This document shows positions 52,193 through 53,989 of a DNA stretch of 53,989 nt, one piece after another. This DNA comes from Desulfobacterales bacterium (GTDB lineage: Bacteria > Desulfobacterota > Desulfobacteria > Desulfobacterales > UBA2156). Below the pieces are notes generated by a model, which saw only the letters and a list, made by a program, of their open reading frames with translations, was not told the DNA's origin and did no database searches. Where the stretch lies: contig DRHF01000460.1 of the NCBI GenBank assembly GCA_011049715.1, positions 1-53,989 of the forward strand, read 5' to 3'. The position numbers and the translations under genes are program-made. The stretch's first letter is position 1. Every line of letters begins with the position of its first letter.

Positions 52193-52228
52193 CAAATAAA
52201 AAAAAATAAGCCTTTGTATTCCAAACGC
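52193..52228 (-). terminator. Terminator-like hairpin downstream of argC
   Basis: On the minus strand GCGTTTG, a GAATA loop and CAAAGGC form a 7-bp stem with one mismatch, followed by TTATTTTTTTTTTATTTG. It lies about 90 bases after the argC stop and 60 bases before the folD start. The stem is short but the T tract is long. Confidence 0.5.
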
Positions 52229-52319
52229 CTCCTCGAAGTCAAGCAGACAGGTAGAACCTTGCCTCAAACAGCGGGAAAAAATGACCGGTTTTAAAGTTTT
52301 TTCCTAGGCATCGACCGCG

Positions 52320-53357
52320 TTACAATGGAAATGGAATATGGCTTAGCCCGGTGGTTTCCTCCAAACCGAGCATGATATTCATATTCTGAACCGCCTGCCC
52401 TGCGGCTCCCTTTATCAGGTTATCGATTGCAGACATCAGAATGAGACGATGATGCCGTTCATCTATATGGAATCCGATGTCGCAAAAATTGGTTCCCCTG
52501 ACATGTAAAGTATCCGGTGGAGAACGGTCCGGACGGATACGAATAAAGGGGGCGCCTGCGTAAAATGAAGAAAGACACTCCTTAACATCCTCATGATTTG
52601 CGTCCTTATGAAGATTTGTATAAATCGTCGTCTCCATCCCCCGGGTCATCGGAACAAGATGGGGTACAAATGTTATTCGCACTTGTTTTCCGGCTTCCGA
52701 ACTGAGAATTTCCTCCATCTCCGGATTATGGCGATGTTGAGCAACGTTGTAAGCTTTGAAAGACTCATTGCCTTCGCAAAAGTGTGTCTTGAGAGAAATA
52801 GAGCGGCCGGCGCCGCTGACCCCTGATTTTGAATCAGCAATGATGGAATGAAGATCTAAAATACCGCTCCGCAACAAAGGGATAAGCGGCAAAAGCACGC
52901 TGGTGGGGTAACAGCCCGGATTTCCGATCAACCGGCTGTTTTTTATCTGCTCGGGGTAGATTTCACAAAGCCCGTACACCGCTTCGTCAAGAAAGTCCTT
53001 CGCGGTATGGGGCTGGTAGTAAGCCTCATAGCTTGAACCATCTTTGAATCTAAAATCAGCGGAAAGGTCTATCACCCGTTTTCCTCTCTCAAGCAGTTCA
53101 GGGACATATGTCATGGGGAGCTTGTGAGGAAGCGCAAGAAATACGATATCGGCAATGTTACAGACACCATCCATGGTGAATTCGCGACATTTTAGGTTCA
53201 CCACGCCTGCCATGGATGGAAAGACGTTTTCGAACGCCTCTCCGGCGTATTGACGGGAGGTTGCGATGGTCAGCTTGACATCCGGATGCCCTGTGAGAAT
53301 TCGCACGAGCTCCGCACCCGCATATCCGGTTGCACCCACCACGCCTGCTCTTATCAT
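52320..53357 (-). CDS. argC: N-acetyl-gamma-glutamyl-phosphate reductase
   Basis: ArgC makes N-acetylglutamate semialdehyde in arginine synthesis. The 345-residue protein begins GVVGATGYAGAELVRILTGHPDV (NADP loop), with DIVFLALPHKLPMTYVPEL, ADFRFKD, the catalytic Cys in NPGCYPTSVLLPLIPL and a C-terminal AIDNLIKGAAGQAVQNMN. It is full length and long-type. The other arg genes are absent here. The start has a GGAGGTATC-like site. It follows a small conserved-looking ORF on the same strand, 107 bases away. Confidence 0.97.
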   Translation of the reverse strand: MIRAGVVGATGYAGAELVRILTGHPDVKLTIATSRQYAGEAFENVFPSMAGVVNLKCREFTMDGVCNIADIVFLALPHKLPMTYVPELLERGKRVIDLSADFRFKDGSSYEAYYQPHTAKDFLDEAVYGLCEIYPEQIKNSRLIGNPGCYPTSVLLPLIPLLRSGILDLHSIIADSKSGVSGAGRSISLKTHFCEGNESFKAYNVAQHRHNPEMEEILSSEAGKQVRITFVPHLVPMTRGMETTIYTNLHKDANHEDVKECLSSFYAGAPFIRIRPDRSPPDTLHVRGTNFCDIGFHIDERHHRLILMSAIDNLIKGAAGQAVQNMNIMLGLEETTGLSHIPFPL

Positions 53358-53464
53358 GATACCTCCATTTTACTTCTTTTTACAGATACTCCGAACAAGG
53401 GTGATTGTCGGTGGTTTCTGAAATAGAAAATCGAATAATACGACGATTTTCAATTATCAACATT

Positions 53465-53671
53465 TTATTTTTTTAGATCACCCACCAGATCCTTGATGAT
53501 GGAAAGAACGTTTTTTCCCCTTTTCCGAGCAATCTGATGTGCATCATCCACCAGTTTATCCGCCCGGTGTTTCAATTCGGATTCAACCGGTAGGGGGATA
53601 TTCATTCGCTTATATTGCCACTCCAGCAAACGGAGTGCCATCTGCTCTTCCTGACGCCTGATAAATCCCAT
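53465..53671 (-). CDS. Small hypothetical protein, 68 residues
   Basis: An AGGAGAG site lies just before the ATG at 53671. The protein is helical and basic: ALRLLEWQYKRMNIPLPVESELKHRADKLVDDAHQIARKRGKNVLSIIKDLV. No signal peptide or membrane segment is seen. It has coding-like composition and a strong start, so it is probably real; similar short proteins are common near core genes in this kind of genome, but I cannot name a family. It may be co-transcribed with argC. Confidence 0.6.
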   Translation of the reverse strand: MGFIRRQEEQMALRLLEWQYKRMNIPLPVESELKHRADKLVDDAHQIARKRGKNVLSIIKDLVGDLKK

Positions 53672-53989
53672 GGTATCTCTCTCCTGAACCCGCTTTCAAG
53701 ATCGATTTTCAACCGATCACTACAGGTGTTTATTATTTCAATGCACTCAAAAGCAATCGTACCCAACACCCTCTAACTGGTTATTGCTTAATCTTAAGAT
53801 ATTACATTTCCTATTAAAAAGGTCAACATTGGACTGCAACAACTCAGCAATTCTCGGTAAAAAATAAAATGACTGGTATTTTAGCTGAGCATGAGGTTTT
53901 TATGAATGAAAGTATCGAATGAGTAGTTAGCAGGGGGCGATTCAGTGAGTTTATTTTATCGGTAAAGGGGTCTGTCTGGAAATTGAGCA
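53672..53989. other. Right-edge intergenic sequence
   Basis: About 320 AT-rich bases to the end of the window. No gene, RNA or strong hairpin is recognised. It should contain the promoter of the 68-residue ORF and argC. Confidence 0.4.

Noticed and set aside
1..53989. CRISPR arrays or prophage modules
   Set aside because: No regularly spaced short repeats, integrase, capsid or tail genes were seen.

Overview
The window looks like chromosome of an anaerobic, Gram-negative delta-proteobacterium (Desulfobacterota, most likely a Desulfobacterales-type sulfate reducer). This is inferred, not proven. LPS synthesis (kdsB), ClpS/Aat/ClpA and SecA indicate a diderm bacterium. An oxygen-sensitive type acyl-CoA dehydratase activase, a molybdopterin oxidoreductase with its Fe-S partner, a NapH/NapG-like polyferredoxin, DUF362 and DUF6599-like proteins and LarB indicate an anaerobic redox lifestyle. 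No rRNA, tRNA or CRISPR array was seen.

Region 1 (1-6060) is a decayed, AT-rich accessory island. About 240 bp carrying the start of a LarA-like (nickel-pincer racemase) gene occurs twice, at 1-243 and 5478-5720. Between the copies lie a broken IS4-type transposase, a truncated class III adenylate cyclase, a small membrane protein, a frameshifted trypsin-like protease, an NAD-dependent epimerase and a secreted endonuclease/exonuclease/phosphatase-fold protein. The last is fused in frame to the duplicated LarA-like N-terminus. A 187-bp fold-back (MITE-like) element ends the island.

Region 2 (6069-18673) holds a MaoC hydratase and a DUF711 protein on the + strand, then a 12-gene minus-strand aromatic amino acid operon. 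In transcription order it is aroG, aroB, chorismate mutase, aroE, aroA, aroK, aroC, aminotransferase, tyrA, aroQ, aroF, pheA, which covers every step from PEP plus erythrose-4-phosphate to Phe and Tyr. Upstream of aroG are a sigma70-like promoter, a previously easy-to-miss 26-codon leader ORF packed with Phe and Tyr codons, and a terminator hairpin. Together these form a classical transcription attenuator.

Region 3 (18766-30282) holds a hydroxypyruvate reductase-like dehydrogenase, a CBS-domain protein, a coupled aminotransferase/molybdoenzyme/ferredoxin set, a nitrilase, a zinc-ribbon mini-protein, a 1153-aa AsmA-like protein and a small membrane protein.

Region 4 (30283-35200) is a minus-strand run: efp, a DUF6599-like protein, a Tat-exported DUF362 protein, a membrane polyferredoxin and cutA, with overlaps suggesting one redox unit.

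Region 5 (35623-53989) holds guaA, a coiled-coil membrane protein, kdsB, larB, a giant acyl-CoA dehydratase activase, a HIT protein, the N-degron set clpS-clpA-aat, secA, folD, argC and a small conserved-looking ORF.
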